64,000 nucleotides of DNA from Kazachstania africana CBS 2517. Its lineage: Eukaryota > Ascomycota > Saccharomycetes > Saccharomycetales > Saccharomycetaceae. A program made the translations under genes and the position numbers. The stretch lies in the NCBI RefSeq assembly GCF_000304475.1, contig NC_018942.1:620001-684000 (forward strand). The letters are read 5' to 3'. Under the pieces are notes generated by a model. The model saw nothing but the letters and a program-made list of their open reading frames with translations. It was not told the origin of the DNA and did no database searches. Each line of letters begins with the position of its first letter. Positions within the stretch are counted from its first letter, which is position 1. This document shows positions 51,001 to 60,075 of this stretch, piece after piece.

Positions 51001-51109
51001 TCTTGGAATCTGCCACATTGTAGATATTTGATAATCTGTACCCTTCTATTGCTTTTTGTAATTCTTGGGCTAAAAGTTTGAGATCTAAAGAACTGATTCT
51101 CTGCTTCAT
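48074..51109 (-). CDS. RQC2: RQC2 (TAE2), ribosome quality-control protein that adds CAT tails
   Basis: Rqc2 is the NFACT-family component of the RQC complex: it binds the 60S-peptidyl-tRNA remnant of stalled ribosomes, recruits Ltn1 and directs addition of C-terminal Ala/Thr (CAT) tails. The start is set at 51109, giving 1011 residues (1038 in S. cerevisiae), because MKQRISSLDLKLLAQEL is the family N-terminus; the open frame runs 59 codons further up without homology. Visible: the NFACT-N domain (about 1-200) with the conserved VDCGLKVHVTEYTRP motif, a long coiled coil (about 310-460), and an acidic S/D-rich insert (about 460-490). The NFACT-R domain (about 580-720) contains WFISSEGYLVM and CASSSKAW. 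A second acidic linker, a lysine-rich segment and the NFACT-C C-terminus with DIVPVFAPWPALLKYKYKVKIQPG complete it. Confidence 0.95.
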   Translation of the reverse strand: MKQRISSLDLKLLAQELQKAIEGYRLSNIYNVADSKRQFLLKFNKPDSKINVIVDCGLKVHVTEYTRPTPQLPSGFVAKLRKHLKSKRLTALRQVDNDRILVLEFSDGLYYLVLEFFSAGNVLLLDNNRCIMALQRIVEEHENKVGELYKIFDSTLFKENPDNPLERQFYTEELVREWISSAKDTTSNSNTKGPTDKKKIKVFSIHKLLLSKQPHLSSDLLQKNLKEAGINCASSCLDFVNREQTIVSLLNTTAKEYKQLLQTEFKKGFILAKKNVNYDSLKDKPELEYLYENFHPFKPYISGAEEKSVRILEIEGSYNRTLDVFFSTIESLKYSLRIQNQELQAKKKLEDARSDNQKRIQSLSDVQILNETKANAILNNTDLVDSAKQAVQDLLEQQTDWNMIEKLIMNEKKRRNKIAEIIELPLNLKNNKINIKIPLQSPSQFEEETFSDNESVKSSLSDSDFSDESDSELSDFSMEEVVGRHENTRKIRAKDDKQHVTVTIDLSLSSYANASQYFNSKKDSAEKQKKMEKHMAKAMTNIENRIDQQLKKKLRESHTVLKKIRKPYFFEKYNWFISSEGYLVMTGKSALENDQIYMKYIEDDDIFMSTSFGSKAWIKNPDRGEIPPNTLMQAGIFCASSSKAWSNKVVCSPKWCYARNITKFTQDGSIVAETGEFVLIDEQKQSTLPPAQLIMGIGFLWKLKQDNEDSDRDEDEEADIEEAATVNMGSLKELDDKDASSKNSSEDVDVSDSLEEATGISEEDSTKKSLDNNNSSDPIITDLDPTGDIIKNMKKKVRGKKGKLKKIQRKYADQDEDERLMRLQALGTLKGIEKQQERVQITINKQQEREWKKKKREQQEEFNALQFTSRKIMKINYNFKNQLKPTLSPGDEVVDIVPVFAPWPALLKYKYKVKIQPGSSKKTKSMAAILTYFKGRKVDTWSRDKELDWPKEHDLLNGLKEQELVPILCVDKLNVSIPGSQAKGGGVSNGKGKGGGNRKTKKTINRRTLVI

Positions 51110-51397
51110 AGGCGCTCCTTTCGAATATAGCTCTTTAGCACTTCTTGAATCATGAAGAGTTGCAAAAGTTGAAGCGTATAGCACAAGCATCTGAAATAAC
51201 TTTTTTTTTCCATTAGCACGCGAAAGGATACATTTATGCTTTTTTCCAAAATAGTAAAGGCGACAGCGCAATGGGGGATGACACAAGATTGTCTTATGAA
51301 AGCAATAATTCGAATAATAATTTACTTTATCGAACTACCAAACAAGTAAAGGGGGGAAGGTTGGTAGCTATTTACAGTCAGAAGCCAAAAAGTAAAA

Positions 51398-52315
51398 ATG
51401 GAAGCAGAAAGAGCAGGAGAAGCCTTAGCCAAATTGATGCGGTTTGTAAAAGAATGTGAGGATATTCCAAACGATGAAAGCAACTACAAGAATCAAGACA
51501 AAAAGTGGTTGACGAGGAGAGAAGAGGAGCTAGTGGAATTGCTCAAAAAAGACGATTTCTTTCCAATTCAAGAGCCTGGTGGGCGATTCTCATCCACATT
51601 TTCTATCCATTATGAGCTCCGTAGAGATAACCCGTGTACAAATGTACGTTTCACTGAAATGCGGAGGGAAATAATGGGAATAAAAGAAGTTCAACAAAAT
51701 AGTGAGGTTACACATATGATGAAAACATCCCGTACTCTTTTGCCGGGTTTGAGGCAAAGGATCGAAAAAATTGAACTCGATAAGATTAATTGTTCAAATC
51801 TCAATCTGGATAACGGTCCGGGCAATGGTGAATGTCCCACTGACCCCCCTCCTACTACAATACGAAAGAAGGAAAAAATCGTGATAGAAATCTTTTCTGA
51901 TGTGCCTGAAAGGGCCAGGATGACTGAGTTTCCTAATAAAATGCTACCTTCTGTACCTGATCTTATTCTTTTAAACATCCTTATTTTTTCTGAAGGCATT
52001 AAGGGTAAAGATGCAGATGAACTTTCTAGGAACTTGAGTGCAAAGTCATACAACAAAGGTCTGCTTGCAACATGTGTTCCACCGGGAATGTCTAAGTTCG
52101 ATAGAATAAGTCAGTTCATTCCCAAGTTCCGTTTGACACAAGATATAGCAAAAGAGCATGAAATTCTCAAGAAAAATCAAAAAATATCTGGATTCAAAAA
52201 ATGGTTGAATAAGAGGAGAAAAAATGTTTTGTGCTTAGATAAGGGGACGATAGTTTACTTGAGTTGCACAAATTGCAAAACAAACTGCAAATATGTGCTA
52301 TTAGATGAGTTGTAA
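51398..52315 (+). CDS. Unidentified 305-residue protein divergent from RQC2
   Basis: I do not recognise this protein. It is rich in Lys, Glu and Arg, with a helical N-terminal ~40 residues, a block about 40-90 containing FFPIQEPGGRFSSTFSIHYE, a polar linker and a Pro-rich turn (PTDPPPTT). A more hydrophobic, conserved-looking segment follows about 175-230 (FPNKMLPSVPDLILLNILIFSEG). The C-terminus has a cysteine cluster, CTNCKTNC, about residues 291-298, which might bind metal. No membrane segment or signal is evident. In S. cerevisiae the gene divergent from RQC2 is CHL1; this is not CHL1. Absence of stops over 305 codons supports a real gene. Start at M1 fits the distance to RQC2. Confidence 0.65.
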   Translation: MEAERAGEALAKLMRFVKECEDIPNDESNYKNQDKKWLTRREEELVELLKKDDFFPIQEPGGRFSSTFSIHYELRRDNPCTNVRFTEMRREIMGIKEVQQNSEVTHMMKTSRTLLPGLRQRIEKIELDKINCSNLNLDNGPGNGECPTDPPPTTIRKKEKIVIEIFSDVPERARMTEFPNKMLPSVPDLILLNILIFSEGIKGKDADELSRNLSAKSYNKGLLATCVPPGMSKFDRISQFIPKFRLTQDIAKEHEILKKNQKISGFKKWLNKRRKNVLCLDKGTIVYLSCTNCKTNCKYVLLDEL

Positions 52316-53546
52316 ACATCCAATTTAAAATTTTTTAATTGTTTCGGCGGGAAACTAGCCTTTTTTTTAGTATCACGTATTTTAAGGACGAAAAGCTTCC
52401 CAATTGAAGAAAACAATAATTAGTATATACGTACAGCTGCTTACAATATCAAGATTGGAATCTTAACTTCATATCTTCTTTTTTCATATTGAAGAGCGGA
52501 GCAGAATTGAAATTCAAAAAGATAGATACAATCTAGTTCAAAATTTCCCTTTATAGATTGTGCCAGACACCCCAACTCAATTCTGTTTATTTTACAGATA
52601 AAATATTGAAAATGTACATTAAAATTGACCTTGATGTATATATAATCGTAGTACGCCTAGGTGTTCAAAATTCACAAGAAAATTATTTAACTTTAATTAG
52701 ATAATGGGTACGCCATTAAATCTTTTGTGTTATTACAGAAATAATATCAATACTATGCAAAAAAGGCAGCATAAGAGCAATTAAGTGTGAAAATACCTTT
52801 CAACTTAGCTAAGATACTGGCCACGACTATGACATGAAGATTAGATTGTTCATTTCAGATTAAAGTGAATAGTTCACGGAGAGCAAACCCCAGTATCTTA
52901 GCAGTAGAATGGATGACCGCGTTACTGTCTTAATTTCTTGTTTCAGTAAGTAGCCAACCAAGGACAAGGGAGAACCGTCAGGCATCCGTGCCTAGAAATT
53001 GTGACTCATATATCGTTGTTGGGTATGAAAGACAGAAGAAGAGGAACCAAACAACGCAAAAAGCGCATGATATATTCCTAATTCTCAACATCGAAAAGAA
53101 AACCTATAATTGAAGAAGTGGGGATAAGGAAAACAAATATATGACAAGAGGAAGCTATTTAATAGCTTAAACAAATATGCTACATAAAAATCTGCTGAGT
53201 AAAGTTCCAATTAGATGAATATTCGGTTTAGTCTAGATGTCCGTGATCTATTATACTTAAAGTCTGAGTCGGGTAATACGCGCTTGCACTTTTTTTTTTC
53301 TAATTTTGTTTGTGACGGCTTCACTACGCCAAAATTTTCACCTTGCGATGCGTTCGGTAGACGAACTGCGAATGTATCGCATCTCACTATCTATAAGCTG
53401 TTTGCAATAGAAAACTTTTATCGCAAATCCAGTCTTGTATTTTGCCAACATCCTCATATCGCTCTGTGTTAATAAGTCAACAAAGGAACATAATCTCATA
53501 GGACTAAGTTTCACCTCGAAGACATTCCTTACTAAAATTTCCTTAT
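52316..53546. other. 1.2 kb intergenic region with a candidate structured RNA
   Basis: No convincing reading frame is found; the 85-codon frame at 53215-53472 has no recognisable motif. A perfect 13-bp inverted repeat (GCTAAGATACTGG / CCAGTATCTTAGC) encloses 69 bases at 52808-52902, suggesting an RNA hairpin. The SUA5 promoter lies at the right end. PMR1 and SPO74, near SUA5 in S. cerevisiae, are absent. Confidence 0.5.
52808..52902. repeat. Perfect 13-bp inverted repeat, possible RNA stem
   Basis: Arms 52808-52820 and 52890-52902 are exactly complementary, with 69 bases between them. This resembles the terminal stem of a small structured RNA, but no clear snoRNA C/D or H/ACA boxes were found by eye. 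Strand unknown. Confidence 0.6.
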
Positions 53547-54809
53547 ATGATAAAAAGATTACACTCTATTTCGATGAACACTTTGCCAGAATTATTTAAT
53601 ACCAGAATTTTGAAAGTTAAACCAGAAAGTATTCACTTCACGCCTGAATCTGTCATCGATGGAACTTTACCAACCATTTCACACCCTCAAACAGAAGCCT
53701 TCTTGTTGGAAGCCGCCAAGATTATAAGAGACACGGATCAGACTGTAGCTTTTCCTACAGAAACCGTATACGGTTTAGGTGGATCTGCACTCAATGATGA
53801 GGCTGTTAAAAATATATATAAGGCGAAAAATAGGCCAAGTGATAACCCTCTTATTACTCATGTTTCATCGATAAATCAACTAAATAGGAAGATATTCAAT
53901 CGAGATACTAAAGTCCACATGCAAAATATTCCCGAAATTTATCATCCTTTGATTGAAAAGTTATGGCCAGGGCCATTGACCATTCTCCTACCGATTCCTC
54001 CATCAGAAAAAAACAGTTTATCTAAACTAACAACGGCAAATCAGCCAACATTTGCCGTCCGCATTCCATCAAATCCGGTAGCAAGAGCATTGATTGCATT
54101 AAGTGATACACCAATTGCTGCGCCCTCTGCGAATGCATCGACTAGGCCTTCCCCTACTCTTGCCTCTCACGTATACCATGACTTAAATTCTAGAATTCCT
54201 TTAATTTTAGATGGGGGAGCTTGCAAAGTTGGTGTCGAAAGCACGGTTGTAGATGGGTTGGTCGACCCTCCAATGTTGTTACGTCCAGGAGGTTTTACCT
54301 ATGAAGATATCATAAAGCTAGGTGGTCCAAAATGGGCCAATTGCAAAGTGGAACATAGAAAAAATGTCACAGCTAATGAAAAAGTTAGAACTCCAGGGAT
54401 GAAGTATAAGCACTATTCACCATCGGCAAAGGTTCTTCTCATGTTGCCTGATGAAAAGAAAGTGAATAAACTGGATTCCTTCGGCCAAATATTTCAACGA
54501 GAACTAACTAAAGATAGTACGGAAAGAAATGAGGCCCCGAAGAAAATAGCTATTCTAACAACCAGATATCTGGATGCACTTCAACCTGATCTTTTAAAAG
54601 AATTCAATAATGAAATTGAGTACATTGTTCAATCGCTAGGCCACAGAGGAGAAGACATCCAAGCGAATCTCTTTGCAGCATTGAGAAAGGTTGATGAGAT
54701 TGACAAAGTTGATTTAATTTTTGTGGAGGGCATCAATGAAGAAGACGAAGGACTAGCTGTCATGAATAGATTAGAGAAAGCAGCTGCCGGTAATTACATT
54801 CTTTTTTAA
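53547..54809 (+). CDS. SUA5: SUA5, threonylcarbamoyl-AMP synthase for tRNA t6A
   Basis: Sua5 makes threonylcarbamoyl-AMP from threonine, bicarbonate and ATP, the first step of t6A37 formation on ANN-decoding tRNAs, before KEOPS (cytosol) or Qri7 (mitochondria). The 420-residue protein (426 in S. cerevisiae) has a YrdC domain (about 55-260, with [14 protein letters not shown] and [17 protein letters not shown]) and the Sua5 C-terminal domain (from about 290), joined by the [12 protein letters not shown] linker. Two in-frame starts, M1 (53547) and M10 (53574), mirror S. cerevisiae, where the longer form goes to mitochondria and the shorter stays in the cytosol. Residues 2-9 are basic and non-acidic and M1 has T at -3, consistent with leaky scanning. 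Confidence 0.96.
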   Translation: MIKRLHSISMNTLPELFNTRILKVKPESIHFTPESVIDGTLPTISHPQTEAFLLEAAKIIRDTDQTVAFPTETVYGLGGSALNDEAVKNIYKAKNRPSDNPLITHVSSINQLNRKIFNRDTKVHMQNIPEIYHPLIEKLWPGPLTILLPIPPSEKNSLSKLTTANQPTFAVRIPSNPVARALIALSDTPIAAPSANASTRPSPTLASHVYHDLNSRIPLILDGGACKVGVESTVVDGLVDPPMLLRPGGFTYEDIIKLGGPKWANCKVEHRKNVTANEKVRTPGMKYKHYSPSAKVLLMLPDEKKVNKLDSFGQIFQRELTKDSTERNEAPKKIAILTTRYLDALQPDLLKEFNNEIEYIVQSLGHRGEDIQANLFAALRKVDEIDKVDLIFVEGINEEDEGLAVMNRLEKAAAGNYILF

Positions 54810-55036
54810 GTCAGTTCATTTTATGTATTATACAAAGCGATTAACTTTTAGAGGTTTTCACAATGATTTTATTTAAGTAATATTATTCACTCGATAAAAT
54901 ATATACGTATAAGAAAATATAATTTAAAATTTTATATAATTTGCTCTATAGTACAGGAGTTTAATTTTTTTTTCACTTTTTTTTGAGTTATAACCATTTA
55001 AATGTTTGGAGATTCATCATGCTGCTAGTTATATGC

Positions 55037-58000
55037 TTATTTTGGTTCCACGTTATAGCGTAATCTAATACCCATTGCTGTTAATTCAGAATCTAGATAT
55101 TTCAATACAAATGGGATTGCAACCGTCGTAGTGTTATTACCACCCACAAATTTGTTACCTTGACCGTCTTCCCAGATTTGTGAATCGTCAATGAAAATAC
55201 TGTCTTCGCCCTCATAAGATGCAATCAGTTGCTTGGCCTCTTCAAATGTAGCGGCACAGCGACGGCAGAATACTTGTGAAGAAGCACCAATTCTTGGAAC
55301 ACTTTGCTGAGTGGTCAATATGGAGCCACACTCACGACAGATAGATGTCTGTGTATAATCTGAGGAGTTCAATAAACGGTCTTGTAATATAAATGAGGTA
55401 CCGTGACCAATCAAAGCATCTCTTTCCATTTCACCGACACGAATACCACCATGTCTCTTTCTACCTTTAACTGGTTGCATTGTTAAACTATTAACAGGAC
55501 CAGTTGAACGAACTTGGAACTTATCGTTAACCATATGACGCAATCTTTGATAGTAAACTACACCAACATAGATATCGGCTCTTAGTTCTTCACCAGTAGC
55601 GCCCGAATACATTGGCTCGTTACCGTGGTAATTATAACCTGCCTTTATCAGTTGATCACCGAAATAATCCGCAGGCGTGTCATTTTCATCGAATATCCAT
55701 GGTGTAGCGTCCTGTGCAATACCATGTAGGGAACCTGCCTTACCAGCCAAAGATTCAACAAACATACCAATAGTCATACGAGATGGGAAAGCGTGAGGAT
55801 TAATGATGACATCTGGTTGAATACCAGTCTCACTAAATGGCATATCAATGGTTGGCCATTTTCTGGAACAAACACCCTTTTGACCATGTCTGGAAGAAAA
55901 CTTGTCACCAATTTGAGGAGTTCTCCTGATACGATATTTGATACTAACAGTTTGTAACTCCTGGAATTTATTAGAATCATCTCCGATCAAGTTAACTTCT
56001 TCGATGTAAGCTGGTTCAGATGAGTGATACGTCTTGGTCTTTGTCTTATTTAAGGTATCATCGAAGTATGCACAAATTGGATCACCTTCTTCAACGTAAG
56101 TACCAATATATGGTAAACCATCATCATCTAACTTGTCTAACCATTCCTTTGGCCATTCATCATTACCAAAACCGAAGTGCTGAGTAATTGGATCACCGCG
56201 GTTTCTGTTTAGTGCAAGATCGACCTTTTCCACCTTATACATTGTACCGTAAGCGAAACCCCTTTCGTCTGCGGACTTGTTAATAATCATCGCATCGTCC
56301 ATATCATAACCGGTGTAAGAAATAACCGCAACGACTGCATTTGTACCATTTGGGAAATTGTCCATACCGTATTCATCGTATAGGTTAGCCTTGACAATAG
56401 GAGTCTGACCAGATTGCAGTCTATATAACTTGTTATCTGAACGATGACATAATGCAACACCAGGGGTACCCATAGTTTGTTTACCCATTTGACATTGATA
56501 CATATTTCTTGGAGATTGATTGAAATCAGAGAATGGCGTTAAGTTGGCTAAAATAGATAAAATGTTTGTTGGTGTAAATTCAACATGAGAATGAATATTA
56601 TTTTCAATTTCTTGAGGAGTGACTGCAATATTCATGTAAACTTGCTCGAAAGGACCAACAATATCCTCTTTGTCTAAAGGTAAGTAGCGAACAGGACGCA
56701 TCATTCTTGAGTGTCCGGCAAATAAATATAGACCTGGGTATTGTCCCTTGGTAGATGGTGGTACGTAACCAATTTCTAGATCTAGAGGTAATCCAGGCGT
56801 TTTACCTTCAACTTTGAGGAATCTTAAAGTATCAGCAATAATCTTACCTTGTTCATGAGAGACACAACCGATGATCTTACCGTCCAATTGGACACAACAT
56901 AAAGATGGACCAGCAGCAAAAGTATGAGATGCCGGAGCAACGCCTAATGAGTATAATAAGGGTGCGACCTGTGACACATCGGATTGTTTGGTAGAGATAC
57001 GACACTTGTGGGCAAAATGGTTTAACAAACCACAAGGAGAACCATCCGGTGTATGTACTGGACATAAGAAACCCCATGATTCAGGTAATAATTTTCTGAC
57101 GGCTGTGGTCTTTAATTGAGCAAAGAAAGAACCTCTATGAACCATTCTAAAATGTGAAATGAAACGATGAAAATTAATTTTTTCGGCTACCACGACATAA
57201 CCAGACACTTGTTGTAAATCTAGACCAGATTGAGAGACTAAATTACCGGTAGATAAAAAGTATTGCAATTTGGAACCGATGTTTTCGTTTACTCTCATTA
57301 AAACTCTAGACATATACTTACGATCTTTGAAGTTAATAGCCATACCACGATTGACATCTGTTCTGACTTGGGCCATAATACCTTGTAAATATTCATCGAT
57401 CTTTTCTTTAATAATCATACCATATAAGAAACCACCTAATAGAACTTCTTGATGTTGGGTCGCATCTGGATTATCTGGTGCACACTCACCAGCGACTAAA
57501 GAATACAATTTTCTGATCATGAATAATAACATTCTTAGCTTATCTTGATTGTTATTTTGACCCAAATGAACCAAGACAATACGGTTTATAACTTCTTGAC
57601 CAACTTCGTAATCCGATTTGTCAGGAGAAGCTTGGAAAACAAAACGGAACTTATCACCAAGGTATTGTAAAATTTGGGTTCTATTTTGTAAAGTTGGGTA
57701 TCTCTTCTTGAAACCACGTAGTAATAATTCCAAACGATCAGTTAAGAAAGAGTTAGCGGTATCAGAGCCGACAATACCATCAAAAATTTCTCTATCAGAT
57801 ATATCATATAAGGCTTTCAAGATCATGACGACGGGAATCAAATATTCATTTTTTCTCCAAGAAAATCTGAAAGTGACTTGACCATCATTTAAATAATGCA
57901 AAACGTTAGTTTGGGATGTTTGGTCTGGTCTAACAGATCTTATTTGAATACCATACTGGGAGTATGATGCACCTCTATTAACAAAAGAAGGTCTGATGAT

Positions 58001-58657
58001 AGCCATTGGGTGGTTTCTACGTTGAACAATTAACATTCTGATCAATTTCTCGATACCGTTAATGATAAAGTAACCACCCATTTCATCTGATTCTTCTCTT
58101 TCACGAACCAATTCGTGTGGTGATAATTTATTCAAATGACATCTGTTACTTTGTAACATAACTGGTAATCCACCACAATCTCTAATTTCAGAGTAGGTTT
58201 CTTCACCATCATTAACAGACCATTTTAATTTCAACATCAATTTACCTTTATAGGTTGCTAATCTTTGTCTTGATTCACTTGGGAATACTTTTCTTTCTAC
58301 TGCGGATGTGACACCATCATTAGACATAGGCTTAGCAATGGAGACTTGCTCCACGCTGACAGATAGTTTGTTACCTAAGTATCTGTTTTTCAACTCTTGT
58401 TCATCTTCTAAATTTGAAGGTTTACCATCAAAGATAACTTTTTCGCCAATATCTTTGACAGCAATATTCAAGAGGCCTCCATCAGAACCTTCTGTAAGAG
58501 CGTTGAAAGATCCGACATGAGGTTCGATAGCATCTTTCAATAAGGGAAATGCACTTTGATCCTTTGGAGGATTAATGAAACGAGATTCTCTCTCTAATGT
58601 ACGGAAGTGAGCTGTTCTTGCGCCTTTTGGAGCCGATAGCTTCGTAACTTTGCTCAT
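55037..58657 (-). CDS. RPA135: RPA135, second-largest subunit of RNA polymerase I
   Basis: Rpa135 forms half of the catalytic cleft of Pol I, which makes the 35S rRNA precursor. The start is placed at 58657, giving 1206 residues (1203 in S. cerevisiae), because MSKVTKL begins the conserved N-terminus; an upstream ATG at 58717 would add 20 non-homologous residues. Diagnostic Pol I motifs are intact, including FRTLERESRFINPPKD, CPVHTPDGSPCGLLNH, the GYDMDDAMIINKS segment and the catalytic-loop GDKFSSRHGQKG near residue 930. A C-terminal zinc ribbon with two CxxC pairs (CREC and CRRC, about 1103-1135) follows, and the protein ends RLRYNVEPK. An RRPE-like element lies 141 bases upstream. Divergent from SEC4. 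Confidence 0.97.
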   Translation of the reverse strand: MSKVTKLSAPKGARTAHFRTLERESRFINPPKDQSAFPLLKDAIEPHVGSFNALTEGSDGGLLNIAVKDIGEKVIFDGKPSNLEDEQELKNRYLGNKLSVSVEQVSIAKPMSNDGVTSAVERKVFPSESRQRLATYKGKLMLKLKWSVNDGEETYSEIRDCGGLPVMLQSNRCHLNKLSPHELVREREESDEMGGYFIINGIEKLIRMLIVQRRNHPMAIIRPSFVNRGASYSQYGIQIRSVRPDQTSQTNVLHYLNDGQVTFRFSWRKNEYLIPVVMILKALYDISDREIFDGIVGSDTANSFLTDRLELLLRGFKKRYPTLQNRTQILQYLGDKFRFVFQASPDKSDYEVGQEVINRIVLVHLGQNNNQDKLRMLLFMIRKLYSLVAGECAPDNPDATQHQEVLLGGFLYGMIIKEKIDEYLQGIMAQVRTDVNRGMAINFKDRKYMSRVLMRVNENIGSKLQYFLSTGNLVSQSGLDLQQVSGYVVVAEKINFHRFISHFRMVHRGSFFAQLKTTAVRKLLPESWGFLCPVHTPDGSPCGLLNHFAHKCRISTKQSDVSQVAPLLYSLGVAPASHTFAAGPSLCCVQLDGKIIGCVSHEQGKIIADTLRFLKVEGKTPGLPLDLEIGYVPPSTKGQYPGLYLFAGHSRMMRPVRYLPLDKEDIVGPFEQVYMNIAVTPQEIENNIHSHVEFTPTNILSILANLTPFSDFNQSPRNMYQCQMGKQTMGTPGVALCHRSDNKLYRLQSGQTPIVKANLYDEYGMDNFPNGTNAVVAVISYTGYDMDDAMIINKSADERGFAYGTMYKVEKVDLALNRNRGDPITQHFGFGNDEWPKEWLDKLDDDGLPYIGTYVEEGDPICAYFDDTLNKTKTKTYHSSEPAYIEEVNLIGDDSNKFQELQTVSIKYRIRRTPQIGDKFSSRHGQKGVCSRKWPTIDMPFSETGIQPDVIINPHAFPSRMTIGMFVESLAGKAGSLHGIAQDATPWIFDENDTPADYFGDQLIKAGYNYHGNEPMYSGATGEELRADIYVGVVYYQRLRHMVNDKFQVRSTGPVNSLTMQPVKGRKRHGGIRVGEMERDALIGHGTSFILQDRLLNSSDYTQTSICRECGSILTTQQSVPRIGASSQVFCRRCAATFEEAKQLIASYEGEDSIFIDDSQIWEDGQGNKFVGGNNTTTVAIPFVLKYLDSELTAMGIRLRYNVEPK

Positions 58658-58797
58658 GATTACAGTATCAGCAGTGTTTATAGCAGCCTCAACCCTATAG
58701 AATGAATCTCTAATCAATATTCTTTAAATCAGAGATACAATGAGATGAGATGAGCACTTCGAGCAAAAAAAAAATTTTTATTTCTCTTTTTTAAGTT

Positions 58798-58807
58798 TGA
58801 AAAATTT
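58798..58807 (+). promoter_or_regulatory. RRPE-like element upstream of RPA135
   Basis: TGAAAAATTT matches the rRNA-processing element TGAAAAATTTT bound by Stb3. It lies with a near-PAC site upstream of a Pol I gene, the combination typical of the ribosome-biogenesis regulon. Confidence 0.5.
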
Positions 58808-58820
58808 CCACTGACAGACC

Positions 58821-58839
58821 AAAAAAAAAAAAAAAAAAA
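58821..58839. repeat. Homopolymer A19 in the RPA135 promoter
   Basis: Nineteen A on the plus strand (T on the RPA135 coding strand) followed by one T and eight more A. Poly(dA:dT) tracts exclude nucleosomes and are common in yeast ribosome-biogenesis promoters. Confidence 0.9.
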
Positions 58840-58977
58840 TAAAAAAAATAGTTTCTTACAGCGTCGTTGTAGATGATATTGGAAGCCAACTCACTTAAAA
58901 TTCATTTTAGTTTGGGGATTCCATCAGAGTGAGTCTTGCCTCAAGCATTGATTTGAATGGTCAATATGGTCTGTATG

Positions 58978-59001
58978 CTACGCAGCATACTACGCAGCAT
59001 A
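58978..59001. repeat. 12-base tandem duplication
   Basis: CTACGCAGCATA occurs twice in tandem and the first copy overlaps an inverted repeat (TATGCT / AGCATA). Non-coding; function unknown. Confidence 0.8.
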
Positions 59002-59442
59002 ATACGCTGGTGTGTGGGGCAAGATGTATGTTTGTGAGTTCTTTCTTGTGCGATTCCGTCAAGAAATGATGCAGAGAAGAGATAAACGGGACTCGAAATG
59101 CATAAACGGCAGCTCGACAACTAGTCACACATTTTAAAAAGAGTGTAAGCCCATGAGGGATGATTAGATCCAGCAGCCATATGTATATGGATGTGCTTAC
59201 AATTTGTATGGTATCTACAGTCCCAATCTTCATCTCATCCTCTTTCTTCCGCTTGAGAAAATGACGGAATCCCGTTGAATTTTTCTCTTCCTTTGCCAAC
59301 AGAGAAGAGAATAACTTTGGCATATCGTACAGTCATCGATCATTCTGGTCACCTTAACAGTACTCGTGACTAGTATAATTGCCTCAAGAGACAGCCTGAA
59401 CCCCCTCTTATTTGCCGGAAAACCGAAAAATATAATATAATC

Positions 59443-60075
59443 ATGTCACACCTTAGTGCTTCAGCCACAGGAAAGAACTATGACTCCATTATGAAAATCC
59501 TATTAATTGGTGACTCTGGCGTAGGGAAATCATGCCTTTTAGTGCGTTTTGTCGAGGACAAATTTAGTCCATCCTTTATAACCACCATTGGTATTGATTT
59601 CAAAATCAAAACTGTTGAAATTAATGGTAAAAAGATCAAACTGCAATTATGGGATACAGCAGGTCAGGAAAGATTCAGAACAATAACAACCGCTTACTAC
59701 CGTGGTGCTATGGGTATCATTCTTGTCTATGATGTTACTGATGAGAAAACTTTCGCAAATATCAACAAATGGTTCAAAACTGTTACTGAGCATGCAAATG
59801 ACGACGCTCAATTATTGTTGGTAGGTAACAAAAACGATATGGACACTAGAGTAGTTTCTTGTGAACAAGGGGAAGTTTTGGCCAAAGAGTTGGGGTTACC
59901 TTTCGTCGAATCAAGTGCAAAGGATAACAATAATGTTAGTGATATCTTTTTATCTTTGGCTAAATTAATTCAAGACAAGATTGACGCAAACAATATAACT
60001 ACAGGAGCAAACCAACAAAAGGGAATTAATATAAACACTAATAATAGTAGTAGTAGCAAGTCGAACTGTTGTTAA
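59443..60075 (+). CDS. SEC4: SEC4, Rab GTPase of exocytosis
   Basis: Sec4 is the Rab of post-Golgi secretory vesicles; it acts with Sec2 (GEF), the exocyst and Myo2 to drive vesicle delivery to the bud. The 210-residue protein (215 in S. cerevisiae) has all Rab motifs: P-loop GDSGVGKS at 23-30, switch I TTIGIDF around 47-53, DTAGQE at 71-76, NKND at 129-132 and SSAKD at 157-161. Its C-terminus is a hypervariable N/S/T-rich region ending in CC, the site of double geranylgeranylation. Identity with Sec4 rather than Ypt1 or Ypt7 is supported by VTC2 following on the same strand, as YFL005W-YFL004W. The upstream 785 bases are shared with RPA135. Confidence 0.97.
   Translation: MSHLSASATGKNYDSIMKILLIGDSGVGKSCLLVRFVEDKFSPSFITTIGIDFKIKTVEINGKKIKLQLWDTAGQERFRTITTAYYRGAMGIILVYDVTDEKTFANINKWFKTVTEHANDDAQLLLVGNKNDMDTRVVSCEQGEVLAKELGLPFVESSAKDNNNVSDIFLSLAKLIQDKIDANNITTGANQQKGININTNNSSSSKSNCC

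Larger units (their letters stand above)
58658..59442. promoter_or_regulatory. Divergent RPA135-SEC4 promoter region
   Basis: This 785-base region serves both genes. Near RPA135 it holds an RRPE-like element (58798-58807), a PAC-like GAGATGAGC (about 58748-58756, one mismatch from GCGATGAGC) and a run of 19 A on the plus strand (58821-58839). In the middle lies a 12-base tandem repeat (58978-59001). The minus-strand 120-codon frame at 58961-59323 has no recognisable features and is probably not a gene. Confidence 0.6.

Noticed and set aside
51110..51286. 59-codon N-terminal extension of RQC2
   Set aside because: The family N-terminus starts at the internal methionine at 51109; the extension shows no homology and crowds the divergent promoter.
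52563..52578. CCAGACACCCC, reminiscent of a telomerase RNA template
   Set aside because: Short C/A-rich strings are common; no credible Sm site, Ku or Est1 elements could be assembled around it on one strand.
53215..53472. 85-codon frame upstream of SUA5
   Set aside because: No motif or recognisable similarity; ends 74 bases before SUA5 and is probably part of its upstream region.
58658..58717. 20-codon N-terminal extension of RPA135 from an upstream ATG
   Set aside because: MSKVTKL at 58657 matches the conserved start; residues before it are unlike the family.
58961..59323. 120-codon minus-strand frame between RPA135 and SEC4
   Set aside because: Composition is not protein-like, it crosses a 12-base tandem repeat and has no known domain.
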